Source: Puniceicoccales bacterium (lineage in GTDB: Bacteria; Verrucomicrobiota; Verrucomicrobiia; Opitutales; JAIRKQ01). Taken from it: DNA of 64,000 nt. Every line of letters begins with the position of its first letter. Position 1 is the first letter of the stretch. This document shows, piece by piece, positions 17,705-26,837 of this stretch. The stretch covers positions 1-64,000 of the forward strand of contig JAIRXR010000007.1 in the NCBI GenBank assembly GCA_031268175.1, read 5' to 3'. The position numbers were made by a program, and so were the translations under genes. Under the pieces are notes generated by a model, which saw only the letters and a list, made by a program, of their open reading frames with translations, did not search any database and had not been told where the DNA came from.

Positions 17705-19267
17705 CTAGCTTTCTATGGGCTTCGGTGCGGCCGTAACCGCGGCAATCTTTTTGCTTAACGCGCCAACGGCGAATATCCACGTAATGCAGATGATTACAAG
17801 TATTCCAAACAGGTACGGCGCTATTCCTATCAGCCGTATTTTTCCGCCGCCAAAATACCCAAATTTTGTGCTGAAATATCCAAAAATCATCAGCAATCCC
17901 GATTGTAGCCATGCGCCACCGGCTTTTCCAAGGCGCCCGCCAACGACTTCAACCACGACCTTACCTTTGACCTTCATGTCCTCATCCAGCGGAATGTAGG
18001 CCATTTCCTTGGTCAAATCGAAGAGTGCATACTTCGTTGATTTCGCCAAAATCAGTATTACGGTGCCTAGTAGCACGGCCGCCGCCACCGGGTTTGTCCC
18101 AATGCGGGCCAGAACGTCGACGAAATTTTCCCTCCACAGCACAAACGCAAAAAACAGACTTCCGGCGACCAGAGTCAAAGCTGGTGTGATAACGGCGGCC
18201 GTGAACCAACTGACCGCACGCAGGATGTTTCCGCCGATTATCATGACAAAAATTGACACTATTCCAGTCCAAAATACATACCTACCCATGAACGCATTGA
18301 AATCTCCTGCCTTCGGATGCATTATTTTCACCTGGCTTTTCCACAATCCCTCTATGACGTTGACCCCTATTCCGTAGCATATCACCAGCGCTGCAATAAG
18401 ACCCAAGTACGGAGAGGTGACCATGATCTTCATGCTCTGCCAAAAGCCCATCTTTGCCTTTTTTTTCTTGGCTCCCGGGAGCTCCGGCTTGTCGTAGAGG
18501 CGCTTGTCGCTTAGCACGTAGACGTATATCCACCGGTAAATGCACATGACAATTAACCCGGACACAACAATGATACCCATCAGGCAACGCAGGGCGCTAC
18601 CCCAGGCATCAACTCCGGGAACGGCATTATCGGAGACTTTAGCAAAGTAGTCCGCAACTTCTCCGGCAAGCAGTAGGGAAAATTGTGCAAGAAGGCCAAA
18701 GAAAGCGTAGAACCTCTTAGCTTCCGACACCTTGCACGTTTGATTTGCAAACTGCCAAAAAAGCAGAGACAGCGCGACGCTTCCCCACAATTCCGCCATT
18801 ACGAAAAACATCGCATAGGACCAATTTCCGATGATTGCTATCGGCCAGCGCAAAGCCTCCGAGTGCGTCGACTGCCAATGCGCGACGGTTTCCACCGATG
18901 GATGAAGGACGCTTAAATTTGGATATATGAGAAAGCCGAAAGCCCCGAAGAATGCCACAAACACGCCAATAGTAACGTAGAACAATTTCTCATTGCTCAT
19001 GAGGTCGCTTCCCTTGGCATACAGCAACATGAACAGTATGGCACTCGGCATTACAAAGTAAGCCTTCAAAAAAGACAATACTTCCGCTCCGGAATTCGGT
19101 GCCGTGATAACTATCGAATCCTTCAAATTTCTAAGGCACGTATAATTAAATAGAATGAAAAAGAACATTATTCCCATGGGTAATGCCTTTTTTGCCTCAA
19201 AACTGTAAATGGGAAAAATGAACCTTCTTATTTTGCCAAATTCCGGCACGGAAACGTCATCGCTCAT
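17705..19267 (-). CDS. ATP/ADP (nucleotide) translocase, Npt/Tlc family
   Basis: 520 aa with 11-12 membrane segments. Members exchange host ATP for ADP or import nucleotides in Chlamydiae, Rickettsiales and plastids. The hallmark N-terminal segment FILFNYTCLRNLKDSIVITAPNSGAE is present in two readable parts, followed by FLKAYFVMPSA, and near the end the DLTKEMAYIPLDEDMKVKGK and VEVVGGRLGKAGGAW segments typical of the family. It marks an intracellular or energy-parasitic life. Which nucleotides it carries cannot be told from sequence by eye. The ATG is preceded by gagagagg at about ten bases. A clear terminator follows the gene, so it is probably a single-gene transcript. Confidence 0.96.
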   Translation of the reverse strand: MSDDVSVPEFGKIRRFIFPIYSFEAKKALPMGIMFFFILFNYTCLRNLKDSIVITAPNSGAEVLSFLKAYFVMPSAILFMLLYAKGSDLMSNEKLFYVTIGVFVAFFGAFGFLIYPNLSVLHPSVETVAHWQSTHSEALRWPIAIIGNWSYAMFFVMAELWGSVALSLLFWQFANQTCKVSEAKRFYAFFGLLAQFSLLLAGEVADYFAKVSDNAVPGVDAWGSALRCLMGIIVVSGLIVMCIYRWIYVYVLSDKRLYDKPELPGAKKKKAKMGFWQSMKIMVTSPYLGLIAALVICYGIGVNVIEGLWKSQVKIMHPKAGDFNAFMGRYVFWTGIVSIFVMIIGGNILRAVSWFTAAVITPALTLVAGSLFFAFVLWRENFVDVLARIGTNPVAAAVLLGTVILILAKSTKYALFDLTKEMAYIPLDEDMKVKGKVVVEVVGGRLGKAGGAWLQSGLLMIFGYFSTKFGYFGGGKIRLIGIAPYLFGILVIICITWIFAVGALSKKIAAVTAAPKPIES

Positions 19268-19357
19268 AATTCAAAACCTCTCTCCCTCAATTCCAAAAAG
19301 AAAGGGGTAATTTATTTCACATTTTTTAAATAAATCAACACCAATGTGCAAAATTTG

Positions 19358-20944
19358 TTATTTTTTCATGGCTGCGTTTACGAAATTCGCAAACAGTGGA
19401 TGCGCTGCCGTGGGCTTTGAAAGAAATTCCGGGTGAAATTGTACGCCGACAAACCACCTGTGGCGTGGAATTTCTACTATCTCGACGAGCTGGCTCTGCG
19501 GATTTCTCCCTGCTACCTTTAGTCCTTTTTCCACAAGGAGCTCCTCGAATTTCGGGTTAAACTCATATCTGTGGCGGTGGCGTTCGGCTATGTTTTCGCA
19601 CCCGTAGGCCTTGGACGCGCTAGTTCCCTCGGCCAAAGCGCATTCGTATAGGCCCAGGCGCATAGTCGCCCCCTTATTTTCCACACTCTTTTGCCCCGGC
19701 ATCAAAAATATAACTTTATTTTCCGCATTTTCGTCAAATTCTTCGCTCGTAGCATCGCCAATTCCGGCAACATTCCTTGCAAACTCTATGGTTGCTATTT
19801 GCATGCCGAGGCAGAGGCCGAGATAGGGCACATTATTTTCCCGCGCGTATTTCGCGGCCAAAACCTTACCCTCCGTGCCACGATCGCCGAATCCGCCTGG
19901 AATCAAAATGCCGTCCAGCGAAGCGAGCGATTCCGTTCCATATTTTTCCAGCTCTTCGGCATCGACAGGGACCGTTTCAACCCTGCAGTTGTTGGCTATG
20001 CCACCGTGCGCCAGCGCCTCGAAGACGGATTTGTACGCATCCTTCAGGCTAGTATACTTACCGACTAGCCCGATCTTTATGCTTGCTCGTGGATTGGACA
20101 GCGTTTCGACTATGCTTTCCCATTTGGAAACATCGCAGCCATTAGGTGGCAATCCAAGCCGCTCGAGCACAATGCCGTCGAGATTTTCCCTGTGCAAAAC
20201 GACGGGAAGCTCGTAAATCGACAATTGCAGGTCCAATTCTTCGATGACGCAGCGCTTCTCCACGTTGCAAAACATGCTTATTTTGTCGCGAATTTCCTGC
20301 GACATACGGACTTCCGATCGGCAAACCAAAACGTCAGGCTGAATCCCTATTTCACGCAATTTCGCAACGCTCTGCTGGCACGGCTTGGTCTTCAGCTCGC
20401 CGGCTGCGTGCAGGTACGGCACAAGGGCCATGTGCAGATAGAGCACGTTCCCTTTGCCAGCGTCCATGGCCATTTGCCGCATGGCTTCGATAAACGGCAG
20501 GCTTTCGATATCTCCGACGGTACCGCCGACTTCCGTTATTAGTATGTCGCAATCATTCGCTCCCCGCTGAAACTTTTCCTTTATTTCATCTGTCACGTGC
20601 GGAATTATTTGGACGGTTTTTCCCAAAAAATCTCCCCTCCTCTCCTTTTGTATTATGGAAGCGTAAATTTGCCCGGCCGAAACGCTATTTTCCCGGGACA
20701 ATTTCGCCGACGTGAAGCGCTCGTAGTGGCCAAGGTCGAGGTCCGTTTCCGTTCCATCATCCAAAACGTACACTTCCCCGTGTTGGAATGGGCTCATTGT
20801 CCCCGGATCAATGTTCAGGTACGGGTCGAATTTTTGCAATTTTACGCAGTAGCCATGGCATTCGAGCAGCGCGGCAAGGGCAGCGGCCGTAAGCCCTTTC
20901 CCAAGGGAAGAAACAACACCACCGGTGATGAATACGTACTTCAT
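19358..20944 (-). CDS. pyrG: CTP synthase
   Basis: 528 aa. Makes CTP from UTP, ATP and glutamine. The N-terminal synthase domain begins KYVFITGGVVSSLGKG with the ATP loop, then KFDPYLNIDPGTMSPFQHGEV. The C-terminal glutamine amidotransferase domain has the nucleophile Cys in YLGLCLGMQ and the His of the VQFHPEF segment. The open frame extends to 21025, but the ATG at 20944 gives the universal PyrG N-terminus. It lies 97 bp downstream of the phage-derived cassette on the same strand, with no terminator between, so read-through from the cassette is possible. Confidence 0.98.
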   Translation of the reverse strand: MKYVFITGGVVSSLGKGLTAAALAALLECHGYCVKLQKFDPYLNIDPGTMSPFQHGEVYVLDDGTETDLDLGHYERFTSAKLSRENSVSAGQIYASIIQKERRGDFLGKTVQIIPHVTDEIKEKFQRGANDCDILITEVGGTVGDIESLPFIEAMRQMAMDAGKGNVLYLHMALVPYLHAAGELKTKPCQQSVAKLREIGIQPDVLVCRSEVRMSQEIRDKISMFCNVEKRCVIEELDLQLSIYELPVVLHRENLDGIVLERLGLPPNGCDVSKWESIVETLSNPRASIKIGLVGKYTSLKDAYKSVFEALAHGGIANNCRVETVPVDAEELEKYGTESLASLDGILIPGGFGDRGTEGKVLAAKYARENNVPYLGLCLGMQIATIEFARNVAGIGDATSEEFDENAENKVIFLMPGQKSVENKGATMRLGLYECALAEGTSASKAYGCENIAERHRHRYEFNPKFEELLVEKGLKVAGRNPQSQLVEIVEIPRHRWFVGVQFHPEFLSKPTAAHPLFANFVNAAMKK

Positions 20945-21041
20945 AGCTGCGCCAGTCTGATAAACCTGCAGCGACAACACAAGGAAAATTGAAAAAATTG
21001 GATGAACCAATTCCCGCGCAACCATTCGAACCGGTTGGCAA

Positions 21042-21587
21042 TCAAATGGTAAAAAATTGCGGGGTCAGCGAAAAGCTAGCCAGTTCAGCGGATGCGACTG
21101 ACGACTGATTATAGTTTAAATAGGCTGTGAGTGTTTTTCCGATGAATGTGAATGTTCTCGAAACGCTGCCCATGCCAGGAATTGGATTCAAGCGCAGATT
21201 TATCAGATTGAAGCCATCCGTTTCCTCTACGGTGAGCTTAAATCCAATTTTCGAATTGTCGGCAGCGTCGAAGTACACATTCCCCATGTACAAATTCATG
21301 GCGTAGGACGTTTGCGTTGCCGAATCATAGCCGGAGGTATAGAGCGTTGGAGGTACAATCAGGCGATTTTTCGGAATCATCGTGGACTCGGCGGAAAAAT
21401 TTCGCGATATCTGCGATCCGTTTACCGAATACGCATAGGAAACGTCTAGCGACGACAGCAACCAGTACAGCTGGCACGCATCCTGGGAAGTGATCGGGTA
21501 TAGCGTAGCCTGTGATGTGTCGCTGCTGTGTGGCAGCATGTGCGGCACCCCAGCAAAGCTTACTCGCGTCAAAAATTCGTTGGCCAT
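21042..21587 (-). CDS. phage structural protein, unknown role
   Basis: 181 aa, beta-rich, rich in Ser, Thr, Tyr and Asn, without signal peptide or membrane segment. This composition is usual for tail or fibre proteins. It is the last gene of the cassette. The ATG at 21587 has aaagga five bases upstream, a clear ribosome site. No family recognised. Confidence 0.65.
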   Translation of the reverse strand: MANEFLTRVSFAGVPHMLPHSSDTSQATLYPITSQDACQLYWLLSSLDVSYAYSVNGSQISRNFSAESTMIPKNRLIVPPTLYTSGYDSATQTSYAMNLYMGNVYFDAADNSKIGFKLTVEETDGFNLINLRLNPIPGMGSVSRTFTFIGKTLTAYLNYNQSSVASAELASFSLTPQFFTI

Positions 21588-21596
21588 TGTTCCTTT

Positions 21597-23336
21597 CTAT
21601 GTGGTGTATGGTTCGCTGGCGAGGGAGTAGCGCTTTTTCAAAATGCCTGATTCGCAAACGTCTTCCTCGCGAAATTTCACCGCTGCATCGACGACTGTCT
21701 CCATGTCGGAGGCGTCAATTTGGACGCTTTTTCCCGAATTGGCTGGATCGACGAACTTTATCATTTTGTATTTTCCCGTGCCGAATGACGTGTTGTCCAC
21801 GCGGGAGTAGATTCCCTGCTCCACCGCGCCATTACCGGTCGCCTCCGCCGTTATTCGCTCGTTGTAATTTCTACTTTCAAACAGCAATCTGCCTGATCTG
21901 GTCAGTTCCGCCAAATCCGCAGCGCCCAGGTGCTTTGCGGGGCCGAATTTTACTAGAATTTTTCCCGAATCCACCCATTCGGAAACTTCCTGAATTACGG
22001 CTCCCATAGTTTCCCACACTGGCTGGGCACCACTGATATTCAATACTTTGCCGAAGTAATCCTCTCCAATTTCGGATGAAACGGTCACGACGTAACCGTC
22101 GTACTGCAGTGGGTTGACGGCAGCATAGATCTGCTCCGCCAAATTCTCAGGCACAGTTTCAGCCGTCGCCAGTGATGTCAATTTTTTGTACGTCCCGGAG
22201 GTTGCATCCGTAGCAATGATGCGCACGGCAACCTCGCGGTCAACGATCGCTTCGCTGGCATCGGCGTAGGAAATTTTACATCGCACCACATCAGTCTGCG
22301 TCGTTTGGTCCATCCAATTGGCTACATTTCCGCTGATCAGCTCGTTTGGTAGTGAACTCGTCCGACTGACGCCACCGACGGAAATGCTTTCCGATGGAAT
22401 ATTGCCCATGCTGGGCACGTGGGCCTTCCACCAGCTCACGGAGGAAGTATCGATGGGTTCCGTCACTATGTTTTGGATGACGTAGTTGGCCTTCGACCCT
22501 TCGAGATTTATTGTCAGAACGATGGCTTTTAATTCCGTCCCCGTGCAATCGATAGGATGCTTTTGCGCAATTGATTCCTTCCAGGTTTTTCCGTTCGTTG
22601 CGTTGGTTATTTCAAATTTTAAAACTACGGCCGGAATCTGCAGATCGTAGCGTGGCTGTATGGAAAATTCTTCCACGCTCGTTGAAAGATTCACCGATAC
22701 CTGGGCCATCTGCGACCGTCTCAGGAAGGAAATTTCCGGCACTGCGCTGGCATAGTCGATGCGGTACACCGTATCCGGCACCCACCGCAGCAGCCTGCGA
22801 ATTACATCCGCGCAGGACAAATCTTTGCACTCGTCGAATGGTATGAGGACTGGAATATCGATATTACCGATGGCTAGATTGGCACCGCAAGATATGGCAT
22901 AGGACACAACATCGGCGATCTGCTCGCCGATGGTTATCCGCGCACTGGACAAATCTTGTCCGAGAATGACCCTGCTTTTGTAAACATCGCCCAGCGTCGG
23001 CGAAGACGCAGTAGGGTCGATAGGCTCCTTCCACGCTTGCTGGAAAATAAGATTTTCCAAATACCACCAGCCACCGGAAACTTCGTAGGTGTATTCTTCC
23101 CCGCCTGGCGAACAGTGGAGCGGTGTCTGCGTGATAATTCCAGCAAACCACCTACTGTCTCCGTAAAAAATTTCCAGTGGCGCGTTTGCCGTAAACGTTG
23201 GAAGTGACAGCAGCGAATCTCCATCGACGCGGAATGTCACCCTATCCGTCAGTAAATTTTTTCGAATCCGCCTGAGGTCGGCCACGCCAAACGATGAAAG
23301 GCTGCCGACCGAATCGTTATACTTAAGTGTCCACAT
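21597..23336 (-). CDS. probable tail hub/baseplate-like structural protein
   Basis: 579 aa. The start (DRVTFRVDGDSLLSLPTF, then PLEIFYGDSRWFAGIITQT and YEVSGGWWYLENL) has the pattern of phage hub proteins, in which a small barrel domain defines a local geometry and is followed by a long beta-rich body. The middle is Ser/Thr/Val-rich beta structure; the C-terminus is less regular. Its size and place at the end of the morphogenesis order fit a tail-tip or baseplate component. Family assignment is inference. It starts 10 bp after the coiled-coil gene. Confidence 0.6.
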   Translation of the reverse strand: MWTLKYNDSVGSLSSFGVADLRRIRKNLLTDRVTFRVDGDSLLSLPTFTANAPLEIFYGDSRWFAGIITQTPLHCSPGGEEYTYEVSGGWWYLENLIFQQAWKEPIDPTASSPTLGDVYKSRVILGQDLSSARITIGEQIADVVSYAISCGANLAIGNIDIPVLIPFDECKDLSCADVIRRLLRWVPDTVYRIDYASAVPEISFLRRSQMAQVSVNLSTSVEEFSIQPRYDLQIPAVVLKFEITNATNGKTWKESIAQKHPIDCTGTELKAIVLTINLEGSKANYVIQNIVTEPIDTSSVSWWKAHVPSMGNIPSESISVGGVSRTSSLPNELISGNVANWMDQTTQTDVVRCKISYADASEAIVDREVAVRIIATDATSGTYKKLTSLATAETVPENLAEQIYAAVNPLQYDGYVVTVSSEIGEDYFGKVLNISGAQPVWETMGAVIQEVSEWVDSGKILVKFGPAKHLGAADLAELTRSGRLLFESRNYNERITAEATGNGAVEQGIYSRVDNTSFGTGKYKMIKFVDPANSGKSVQIDASDMETVVDAAVKFREEDVCESGILKKRYSLASEPYTT

Positions 23337-23345
23337 GTATCGTTC

Positions 23346-23567
23346 CTAGCGCAAATTGTTTATCCTGGACTCAAGGTCGTCCATGACTCCCACGATTTCA
23401 TCAAATTTCTGATCGATGTACGCTTTGATGCGTTCCACTTGGACCTCAAGTATGTTCAGCTTGTTGTGCATGAAGCTGAAATCCGCCTTACTAAAATTTT
23501 CCATGGCATTGTAGTTTTTACTTTTAATAAATGGCTCCGAGACCATCCCGGAGCCACCTGTTCTCAC
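23346..23567 (-). CDS. small coiled-coil protein of the phage cassette
   Basis: 73 aa if it begins at the GTG at 23567, which overlaps the stop of the 34-aa gene (GTGA). An ATG at 23504 would give 52 aa. The C-terminal half (NKLNILEVQVERIKAYIDQK and on) is a heptad-like amphipathic helix, so it probably oligomerises. Small coiled-coil proteins next to holin-like genes occur in phage lysis or tail-assembly modules; the role here is unknown. Confidence 0.6.
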   Translation of the reverse strand: MRTGGSGMVSEPFIKSKNYNAMENFSKADFSFMHNKLNILEVQVERIKAYIDQKFDEIVGVMDDLESRINNLR

Positions 23568-23668
23568 GTACTAGACGAAATTTTTTTGAGTAATCCGCCA
23601 ATGGCTGTGACAATTTTTCGTAGGATGATTCCCAAAAGGGAAAGCGCTGAATTGCGTAGTTTTTTCAT
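23564..23668 (-). CDS. 34-aa cationic amphipathic peptide
   Basis: The ATG at 23668 overlaps the TGA of the upstream gene (ATGA), and its own TGA overlaps the GTG of the next gene, so it is stitched into the operon by translation coupling. The product begins MKKLRNSALSLLGIILRKIV and ends with GGLLKKISSST. Lys/Arg residues alternate with Leu/Ile in a way that would form a membrane-active helix. It could be a small holin-like or lytic peptide or a membrane anchor. Without the couplings I would have discarded it as noise. Confidence 0.5.
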   Translation of the reverse strand: MKKLRNSALSLLGIILRKIVTAIGGLLKKISSST

Positions 23669-24081
23669 GGCGCGACGAATTGATTTTCGGAAATAATCTG
23701 CTCGCGAATCGCCTTGCGCTGTGCGTACAGTTCGGGGATTCGCGCTTCTATCGCCGCCAGTTCTTCCGGCGATTCGTAGTCTCCACGCTCGATTCTATCG
23801 CGCAATACGGAAATTTTATTTGTTAGCGGGTCGGATTGGAGTCTGTACAATTCCCTGCGTTTTTCCCGAAGTGCTGCGTTGGCTATTCCAGGAGGCGTGA
23901 GCGGCACTTCGGATATCTTGTAGTATATTCCGTCGTTCGCGGTATTATAATAGGGAACGATTTCCTCCTCCGTCTCTTCGACTGCGTCGGGAACTATTCC
24001 CTTCACCGCCGCGTTGATTTCTAACTCCTCTAGAGTTTCACTGAAAACAACAATCTTTCCGTCTTTTAGTCCTATGTGCAT
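23665..24081 (-). CDS. small phage protein after the fibre gene
   Basis: 138 aa. The N-terminal part is acidic (EETEEEIVPYYN); the C-terminal half is a long charged helix (ALREKRRELYRLQSDPLTNK and on), reminiscent of fibre-assembly or tail-associated helper proteins that follow fibre genes. No firm family. It starts one base after the fibre gene's stop and overlaps the 34-aa gene by ATGA. Confidence 0.6.
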   Translation of the reverse strand: MHIGLKDGKIVVFSETLEELEINAAVKGIVPDAVEETEEEIVPYYNTANDGIYYKISEVPLTPPGIANAALREKRRELYRLQSDPLTNKISVLRDRIERGDYESPEELAAIEARIPELYAQRKAIREQIISENQFVAP

Positions 24082-24082
24082 C

Positions 24083-25438
24083 CTATGCTCCTTTCGCTTG
24101 GATAAATTTAAACGCGGTATTTGACACGCCCGCGAATGAAAGCGTGAACACGGTATTCTTCGCGATTGGGCAAAGTATGGTTATTATCCGCGACGAGGAA
24201 TATGATATGGCATTGCAAATGTAGTGCGGATTTTCATCGCCATTGATCTTCAGTAAATAATTTCCGTTCGTTGCAGTCGTATTGCCAGCCACGTATATCC
24301 ACCCATTGTCCGGAGAAATATACTCCTCCCCTGAGGCTCCGAGTGTTATGGCTATGGTTTCTGTGCCGGCTATGTCCGGCAGCCACCCGTAGGAACTGCC
24401 ATCAATTGCGCTGGCCACGTACGTTTCCTGGTTCACACTAATCGTAGAGCCGTCCACAATTATCCCCCCAAGCGTATCCGTGGAAGCCACAGGAAGCTCG
24501 TAGGTCGAATTCTCATCGGACCAGGCGAGCCCGCCCGATTCAACTTTCAAAATTTGTCCCACTGCTCCCATGGCCAATTGCGTCGCTGCGCCGGAAGTTC
24601 CTCCAACGATTATGTCCCCAGGATCGGTCATCGGATTGGCCATTCCTCCGCCGCTCGCCGCCGAAATCGTCACCTCCGACGAGTCGGCGGATATGGAAAC
24701 GTTGTCTCCGGCCTTGAGGCTCCTAAAGCGCAAATCGCTCCCGCTTTTTTCCTTAAAAATCCCCACGCCTTCTCCCACGTTGGATGCCGTGTTTGCTTCG
24801 CCAACTTCGCCAGGCATCGCCTTGGCGTCGACGTAGCTCTTTACGGCATTTTGCGATGGAATCGCGCCGTTCGACGTTCCCAAATTCGGATCCGCATCGA
24901 TTGCCGACAGCGGAATGAATTTACCGTCACAGGCATCGGCAGTGTAGTAAACTTCAATCGGATCCGGAGGAACAGAGGCATCCCCACCCCCCACTTCCAA
25001 AACGCGAATTATGCCCGCACAGATGGTAATTGTTTTCGGTGTTGCATCATCGGTTGTCGCCCAGACGGACAGCCAGTGGTCGCCACACGCGACATTGCTT
25101 TCGGAAGATGAAAACGCAATCGCCGCGTGCTCCTTGGTACCATCGTCCCATGATTCGCTGGAAAGAGTGCCGTCGAATTCCGTGCAAACCCTCTGCATCA
25201 GCGCAGGCACGCCCGCCGAAGGCACGTTGCCATCGTCCGCCATTTTGCGAATTGCGATCGACAGACTGGCGTAATTTTCAACGCTCAAGATGTTTTCACC
25301 GCTGAATATGCCGATTTCAAACCGCAGGTCATTGCCACGCCAAAACTGTGGAATTCCACCGCGGACGGCGTCAATCGGGTTGTTGAAATTCGATGTATCA
25401 GCTTTGATTCTGATGACTATTTCGTTTAAAGTGCTCAT
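24083..25438 (-). CDS. fibre-like or receptor-binding phage protein
   Basis: 451 aa. The first 150 residues form a beta-rich attachment-like domain. The region VPPDPIEVYYTADACDGKFI and the following A/S/G-rich stretch with short repeats of the AVKSYVDAKA and LGGIIVDGSTISVN kind are typical of tail fibres, where such strings precede trimeric shafts. The last 100 residues (about 350-451) form a Gly/Tyr/Asn-rich tip domain. It overlaps the preceding gene by ATGA. The receptor is unknown. Confidence 0.6.
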   Translation of the reverse strand: MSTLNEIVIRIKADTSNFNNPIDAVRGGIPQFWRGNDLRFEIGIFSGENILSVENYASLSIAIRKMADDGNVPSAGVPALMQRVCTEFDGTLSSESWDDGTKEHAAIAFSSSESNVACGDHWLSVWATTDDATPKTITICAGIIRVLEVGGGDASVPPDPIEVYYTADACDGKFIPLSAIDADPNLGTSNGAIPSQNAVKSYVDAKAMPGEVGEANTASNVGEGVGIFKEKSGSDLRFRSLKAGDNVSISADSSEVTISAASGGGMANPMTDPGDIIVGGTSGAATQLAMGAVGQILKVESGGLAWSDENSTYELPVASTDTLGGIIVDGSTISVNQETYVASAIDGSSYGWLPDIAGTETIAITLGASGEEYISPDNGWIYVAGNTTATNGNYLLKINGDENPHYICNAISYSSSRIITILCPIAKNTVFTLSFAGVSNTAFKFIQAKGA

Positions 25439-25833
25439 AGGCTAATCTTTGCAAAGTTCCCTCCGATGATTTTATAAAAATGAAGCGACACAACGCCCTC
25501 GCTTTCCGATTGCACATCGCCAATGGCAGCGTCGCTGAGCGCGTAGATTTCCTGCGATGGTTCAACCGCAATCGTCAATGTCGGCGATAGGTTCTTCAGC
25601 AACGCCGCATGCTGAAGCACGTATTTCTGTGCTTTTTGCGCAGAATCGTGCCTCTTCGAGACCCTAAATTCCACCGTTGTTTGCTGGTTGCCACGATCAA
25701 ATCCTCTAGCCGTAGCCGATCGCACAGCGGTAGCAATCTGTATTTGTCGCGTGTTGGTAATTTTAAAATCGTAGGCGCGCTCATTGGACGAATCCCCAGC
25801 GACGAGAACGACTGTCCCCATTGAAATTTTCAT
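25435..25833 (-). CDS. small virion protein, head-tail or tail region
   Basis: 132 aa from the ATG at 25833, which overlaps the preceding gene's stop (ATGA) and has ggagg about ten bases before it. The frame opens further upstream but that part overlaps the previous gene. The sequence is mixed beta and helix (AYDFKITNTRQIQIATAVRS, then a helical YVLQHAALLKN segment). I see no recognised family. Confidence 0.55.
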   Translation of the reverse strand: MKISMGTVVLVAGDSSNERAYDFKITNTRQIQIATAVRSATARGFDRGNQQTTVEFRVSKRHDSAQKAQKYVLQHAALLKNLSPTLTIAVEPSQEIYALSDAAIGDVQSESEGVVSLHFYKIIGGNFAKISL

Positions 25834-26294
25834 GATTTGCATGCCTCCAAATGGCAGGGAATGGCGAAATTTGCGGAAAAGTAATTGGTGTCGTTTTCGC
25901 GGGTCGCCCTGCAACTGTGCGCCCCGGAAGCCAACTCCATCCGATAGCTTGCGTCTACGACATTTGGGTGCCACATGTGCAGGTGGCGCATGACCACTTC
26001 CGCCAGAAATAGCAGGCTTTTGCCGTGCTTGTTCGTCGCGGTATTTTCTATGATTTTTACTTCGATGGATACATTGCTAAAAACCGGCCCGGCGACATGT
26101 TCCAGAACGTTGTTAGGCACCGGCGGCATCAGCAGTATCGCCGTTCCAATGCCCGACTTCATATCGGATCTGAAAACCGATTGCAGGTCGCTCTGCTTGT
26201 ACGTCAAAATCGGGACGTTTCTCAGCTCGTTGAGCTCGAGCAATCTGTTTTCGATCGCATCCTGCAATTTTTCTAAAACCCCTTCAACCTTCAT
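25830..26294 (-). CDS. small virion protein, possible tail-completion factor
   Basis: 154 aa. The N-terminal helix (VEGVLEKLQDAIENRLLEL) and the later beta segments (PVFSNVSIEVKIIENTATN, then LLFLAEVVMRHLHMWHP) match the usual layout of neck or tail-terminator proteins, which sit between capsid and tail genes. The call rests on layout and position only. The ATG at 26294 is preferred to the TTG at 26300 because it follows the stop of the preceding gene. Confidence 0.55.
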   Translation of the reverse strand: MKVEGVLEKLQDAIENRLLELNELRNVPILTYKQSDLQSVFRSDMKSGIGTAILLMPPVPNNVLEHVAGPVFSNVSIEVKIIENTATNKHGKSLLFLAEVVMRHLHMWHPNVVDASYRMELASGAHSCRATRENDTNYFSANFAIPCHLEACKS

Positions 26295-26296
26295 GA

Positions 26297-26827
26297 TCAA
26301 AACCCGCGCAAAGATTTTTCAGAAACGCAGTATGCTCTACTGTGCACCACGTCGCAACTAGCACTCACAGTAAAATCGCCGCCAATCGTCGCATTGTCAG
26401 GCGCAGATACTGGTACCTCTCCCTTGGCAATGCGTTTTAAATATTCCTTCGCATCATTCGCCAATCGGATTTGATCCGCCGTTAGTTTCAGGCTAGGCAG
26501 CCGCGTCTGCACGCTTTCCAAAATCAGGTAGCAGGCGTAGCTCTTCAAATCCTTTGGAATTTGCGCACCATTTGCGCTTAGTAAATTTTTCCCGCTGCCG
26601 CTTATCTCAGCCCGGATGCGCGCTGTGACGGCGTCGATAATTTCATCCACGGGATTCGTTTGTCCGGGCGCCAGCGCCGTACTTTTCAGCGCATTCAATT
26701 GAGTGGCGCACAGATAATCGTAGAGGTCAGATGTTTGTATTGTTATCCACGTTGCCATAAAAATTTTTATTGGGGTTGGTGAGCCCGAAAGGATCTCCTC
26801 AGAAATCCCTTCGGACGTTTGGTTCAT
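26297..26827 (-). CDS. gp36-like head-tail connector (DUF1320-type)
   Basis: 176 aa. After a 23-residue leader, the sequence TWITIQTSDLYDYLCATQL, then DEIIDAVTARIRAEIS, then KDLKSYACYLILESVQTR and NDAKEYLKRIAKGEVPV follows the pattern of Mu gp36 proteins (helical, with an early DL and a late ...LxxIAxGxxPL). These join the capsid to the tail. An aggac motif lies before the ATG at 26827; a start at 26758 would remove the leader. It directly follows the capsid gene, as in Mu-like phages. Confidence 0.65.
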   Translation of the reverse strand: MNQTSEGISEEILSGSPTPIKIFMATWITIQTSDLYDYLCATQLNALKSTALAPGQTNPVDEIIDAVTARIRAEISGSGKNLLSANGAQIPKDLKSYACYLILESVQTRLPSLKLTADQIRLANDAKEYLKRIAKGEVPVSAPDNATIGGDFTVSASCDVVHSRAYCVSEKSLRGF

Positions 26828-26837
26828 CGATTATGTC

